From contig CANUEZ040000129.1 in assembly GCA_948099385.1 (NCBI GenBank), positions 4,402,001 through 4,466,000 on the forward strand: a stretch of DNA of 64,000 bases, given 5' to 3'. The stretch comes from Fasciola hepatica. Taxonomy: Eukaryota > Platyhelminthes > Trematoda > Plagiorchiida > Fasciolidae. This document shows positions 60,473 through 64,000 of the stretch, piece after piece. How positions within the stretch are numbered: the stretch's first letter is position 1; each line of letters opens with the position of its first letter. The notes beneath the pieces are model-generated. The model ran no database searches. It saw only the letters and a program-made list of their open reading frames with translations, and had not been told where the DNA came from. Position numbers and translations under genes: made by a program.

Positions 60473-63400
60473 CTGTAAAGAACAATGTACGTCGGAGCTC
60501 AAGTCAGGGACATGCTTACATGTTTATTAGTTTTGTTTTAAACAATTGAAATGCGAACTGCGATAAAAAGTTCCGATCTCCCTTCATTTTTCATTTTCGC
60601 ACGCATACTTGCTCCCAGAATTCCACTTCTGGCGAGTAAGTAAGAGGTCACATTCCGAGAGAGAATATCAAATTACAGTTGAAAAAAAATGTTGTACTGG
60701 AGCATAAATACCGGCGAATAATGGGAAAATCAACTGTAGAACAGTATCCAAACTCAAGACATATGATTCAATTAAATCTCATTCCAATCGCGCTCGACGA
60801 ATTCGATAAGCCTTCTCGGCATGCCATTCACTACTAACTGAATCATATTTTAATCGATGTTACTCCCTTATCATTCCAACACCTATCTAATTTCGAGGAA
60901 TAGAGGAAACAGTACTATATCAGAAACAATGCAGTTTATATGAGGCCTCCGGGAAGGTCAACACATGTACACATACATTTCAAAATACTAAACTCCAATT
61001 AAAATAAATATGAGGGGTGGCTCCAGTAAAATCTCACACTAAGACAAACGCAGATTCATTCGTTTAGCCTCCAGCATCACCGCTTTTTACCAGAACTTGA
61101 AGCTATATCTGGGGTAGGCATATCAGCTCAAAAATTGCAATATATTCACAAATTTGTAGGGTGGGTGGGATTCGAGAAAATGAAACGGAAGGTAGCTTTT
61201 AGTTTTCTTCGTATAAAAAACTATTCACCATGGTCTGATACCTATGTAATATAAACGTTTCAAAGGAATCGTGTTCATTTTAATGGTGAGAATAAATTCA
61301 ACTCAGGTGGGTCAGGCGCCTTGAACTGCACTACTGGCATGATTTGCGGCCAGTTGACAGATGTTTCCGTCTAACAATCAACGAAGGAAACTTGCTTCTG
61401 GTGAGCTGCTTTCTCGGCCCATGGGCTAAGTGGACTAGAAAAATGGAATGGTGTACAAGATTCCGGTGCATGCACACATTGAAACATTACCTGTACCAAC
61501 CACGTGCAATAATCAAGTATGATAATTCAGCCCATCAAGAATCGTATGTAACCGAAAGTTGGTTACTTTTCCGCAAAACCAAGATAATGGCATCTCCGGT
61601 TTCAAACCAATGAAGGACTTTGTGAAATTCTGGTTCATCGAATATACAGAAGTACCAAGGTTTATGAGTCGGAAATTGAACTCATGATCATAGTGAAACG
61701 ACGATGGATCAATACCAGTCAAGAACCGACCCAATAATTCATGAAACGCGATTTTAAAGTGGGTTGCAGGGTTCATACGTCTGAGGGTCGGAAACTTTCT
61801 CCGCCATCGATTTCCTTATTATTCGCCCGTATCTATGGTCTAATACAATTATGTCGACTGTACTTTGGTATTCTGTTTTGGAATGTGAGTTTATTCACTA
61901 GTCAGAGATGAAACTCTGAAAGAACGTATGATTGAGCAAATAGCAAAAAATGAAGAGGGATTGCAAACTGTTGTCGCGGGGTTTATTTACAAACCAACTT
62001 ACCGGGAAAATGGATTAAACATCGCAAAAACAGACCATCTCAATTTCAAGAATATTGAAGGAACTGGATTTTTACAACTTACAATGCCAAAACTACCAAA
62101 AACGCCAAACCGAGAAAAGAATAAAAAAGAAAAATGTATACATTTATCGATGCAGTGGTCTATTTCTCGTTAGTTATTCGCATTGTTGGATTTACGTAAA
62201 AAGTGATCGCGATTGACCTGATATGCCCCGAAAAGTACGTTAGTGGTTATAAAACTCACTAGCTTAGAAATAATAGGCACCACAGATGGACCTTCGTTGA
62301 GTGCTTCTGCCTGTAAACTTGACCCAGGTCCTGTATTAGATAAGGATCTGCTGTGATCGGTAAACAATGGACAATCCTGATGGACCAATGTGGGTACGCT
62401 AGAGGTATTAGTTGTGTTCAACGAATTGATCTGACTCAGCTCTGATTGTGCATCCAGTGAGACCGAGTTTACCTTTACCAACGGCCGATCGTTAGTAATA
62501 GATTGGGCACTTCCTTCCGTTGGTTCTTCCATTTCCCACTGATCGTCTTCATAATCCCGATGATATTCTACTTCCTCGGAGTTCAGTACTGAGTTTTGTG
62601 GAGACGGGGCATGGCTAAAATGTATCTCCGTCCCATTGTGTGCATTGCATCTTGAGTCCTTAATTTCCTTTCTATGAGGAAAAAGTTCCTGAGCATACAA
62701 AGTTGGAGGATCCTCTTCTTCTTCTCCTTGTTCTTCATCAACCTCGTCATCTTGCTGTTCTACTTCTTCGTTGCACGGGCTTTGTTGATCAGTGAACGTG
62801 GAAACTAGACACGACTGACTTCGCTTCACCTGTGGCAGTTCCGATTCAGCAGCTGTTTGCTGATTTGCATCCTGTTCAAACTGTGTCAGATACACGTCGA
62901 TCCACTGAATGATATCGGGCTCTGGTAGAGGATATATAATTTTACAGACAGGTGAGCAACCCAGTATCCAGTCCGGCATGAATATTCGGCTTGTTTGGGT
63001 TGCGTAAAATGAAATAACTGCCACCGACTCACGGTTGTTGCTTGATAAGCTGGCTTGGATGCGATCTGGTCCCAATATTTTGTTCAGTTGCATTTCGGGG
63101 TGAAGTATTCTTGCGTGGATGCTTGAAAAACGTAAAAAGTTGATCATATTCTCGTTACCGGTCAGGAAAAACGAAACAGATTATGTGAATTTGCATAAAA
63201 ATACTACCCCTGGAATGTTCTATGAAGCTGGGTGAATTATTGCAAAATCAAGCAGACTACATGGTACTTCTAAGAAGCACGAGATTCAATAGTAATTCTG
63301 AGTAAAACGATTATGCGATAACATTTAGTGAACAAACTGATATCAACTAGACATTCGAGGTTAACAGCGGCGAGAGCATCTGCACTGACTATGAGGCCTA

Positions 63401-63541
63401 CAAAATATGACCAAAAAACACAAACTACGACGACTTTAGGGCTATTAAAATAAATCATCTGATCGTTCAGTGTTAACGTTTACTTTACAGTATAAACCGT
63501 AAGCGATATTCCGCCAATAGTCCGGCGATTTCCTCTGCCAT
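60050..63541 (-). CDS. Uncharacterised multi-exon gene with acidic segment
   Basis: Proposed exons on the minus strand: 63541-63489 (start), 63121-about 62218, and 60472-60050 (end). Exons 1 and 2 fit in phase: exon 1 leaves two bases and exon 2 supplies one. The product starts MAEEIAGLLAEYRLRFI. About 90 residues of mixed, folded-looking sequence follow (RIFMPDWILGCSPVCKI, PEPDIIQWIDVYLTQF). Then come a long Ser/Gln/Glu-rich part with an acidic run of about 20 residues and a C-terminal Ser/Asn-rich tail. No family recognised, no signal peptide, no membrane segment of note. The exon 2 donor (CAG/GTCAAT at 62218 or AAC/GTACTT at 62239) and any exon between 62.2 and 60.5 kb are uncertain. Confidence 0.55.
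60473..62217 (-). other. Proposed intron with one possible extra exon
   Basis: A minus-strand frame at about 61776-61570 follows an acceptor-like CCGACCCTCAG and ends at GTAACC. It reads KIAFHELLGRFLTGIDPSSF, then NFRLINLGTSVYSMNQNF. It could be an internal exon or a chance frame. Otherwise nothing recognised. Confidence 0.35.
62218..63121 (-). CDS. Uncharacterised gene, exon 2
   Basis: About 300 codons without a stop. It begins after TTTTTCAAG (acceptor) with IHARILHPEMQLNKIL. An acidic segment (EEVEQQDDEVDEEQGEEEED) lies near residue 130 and LVSFITTNVLFGAYQ near the end. A frame of this length and composition is unlikely by chance in this AT-rich sequence. Confidence 0.6.
63489..63541 (-). 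CDS. Uncharacterised gene, exon 1 with start codon
   Basis: Five bases after a strong acceptor (CTCCTTTGCCATCCTAATGCAG, ends 63547), ATG at 63541 opens a 17-codon exon ending at a GTAAAG donor. The acceptor so close to the ATG suggests either a 5' UTR intron or a spliced-leader addition site, as at UPF3. Confidence 0.5.
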
Positions 63542-63549
63542 CTCTTCTG

Positions 63550-64000
63550 CATTAGGATGGCAAAGGAGACAAAATCTTGAATGATCAAGGAAGAGGGTAA
63601 ACAAAAATGAGCTTTGGATAGCAAATGACGTGCATCACATCTCATGGCGATCTTGGAAAAAAGACCGCCACCCACTAAACCTCTGCCGTAGCTACTGATC
63701 GATAATTACTCACCATGATAAGCTAGTTTGTGAGAAGCAATATTGAATTGGAAGCAACATCAAATAACTGCGCCGGCGTCTGATTCGAAAGTTTTTGATA
63801 GATCTGTAGTATGTTTATTATGTTTACCAATGAAGGCATCTCCTTCCTTTATTACTATAAAATAGAAGTAGCATTTCCGGAGATCCACGCAGTTCTAGAT
63901 ATTCTGGCGATCGATGGTGAACAGTGGGTGGTGATTTCCCGATTATGAACTAATTGTGAAAGCTATCGAGATGCGCGGTGACTGCAAAGGATACTTTCGG
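63550..64000. other. No gene recognised at the window end
   Basis: Short frames only. It may hold the promoter and 5' UTR of the minus-strand gene, but no core element is recognisable. Confidence 0.4.

Overview
The window looks like nuclear DNA of a flatworm, most likely a digenean trematode. That is an inference from three things: a UPF3 gene with one 37-bp intron beside introns of 1.4 to 11 kb; dense CR1, RTE, Gypsy and Penelope-like retroelements; and many (TA)n arrays. No rRNA gene, canonical tRNA gene, CRISPR array or bacterial-type operon was seen. About half of the window is recognisable transposon sequence, nearly all of it broken.

Layout. 1-11.6 kb: two pieces of one decayed minus-strand Gypsy element (1.3-2.8 and 7.4-9.9 kb). 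They share a near-identical 306-bp segment and are separated by a CR1 fragment and unassigned sequence. A second CR1 3' end follows at 10.5-11.6 kb. 11.6-27.2 kb: a deep nest. A minus-strand CR1 element (CR1-B) is split by a fold-back element and by a Gypsy element (Gypsy-2). The fold-back is itself split by a full-length CR1 with open frames (CR1-A). Gypsy-2 carries one RTE in its 5' LTR and a second, 152-bp RTE in gag. Target-site duplications, or arm-to-arm comparison, fix most of these junctions to the base. 27.2-28.6 kb: RTE and CR1 debris.

29.6-47.0 kb: a five-exon UPF3 homologue (nonsense-mediated decay factor) on the plus strand. All four introns are phase-consistent. Its 11.1-kb second intron holds RTE debris, a full-length RTE copy with 14-bp target duplications, and an inverted pair of an unidentified repeat of about 1 kb. 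The fourth intron holds a tRNA-derived SINE directly after a (TA)n array.

47-59.7 kb: a minus-strand RTE with an internal deletion, a CR1 piece cut by a plus-strand RTE, several RT slivers, a decayed Penelope-like element next to a (TA)n array, and a truncated RTE tail. 60-63.6 kb: an unrecognised multi-exon minus-strand gene with an acidic segment. Only CR1-A ORF1/ORF2, UPF3 and this last gene look like intact coding sequence. Everything was read by eye; boundaries without target duplications are good to tens or hundreds of bases.
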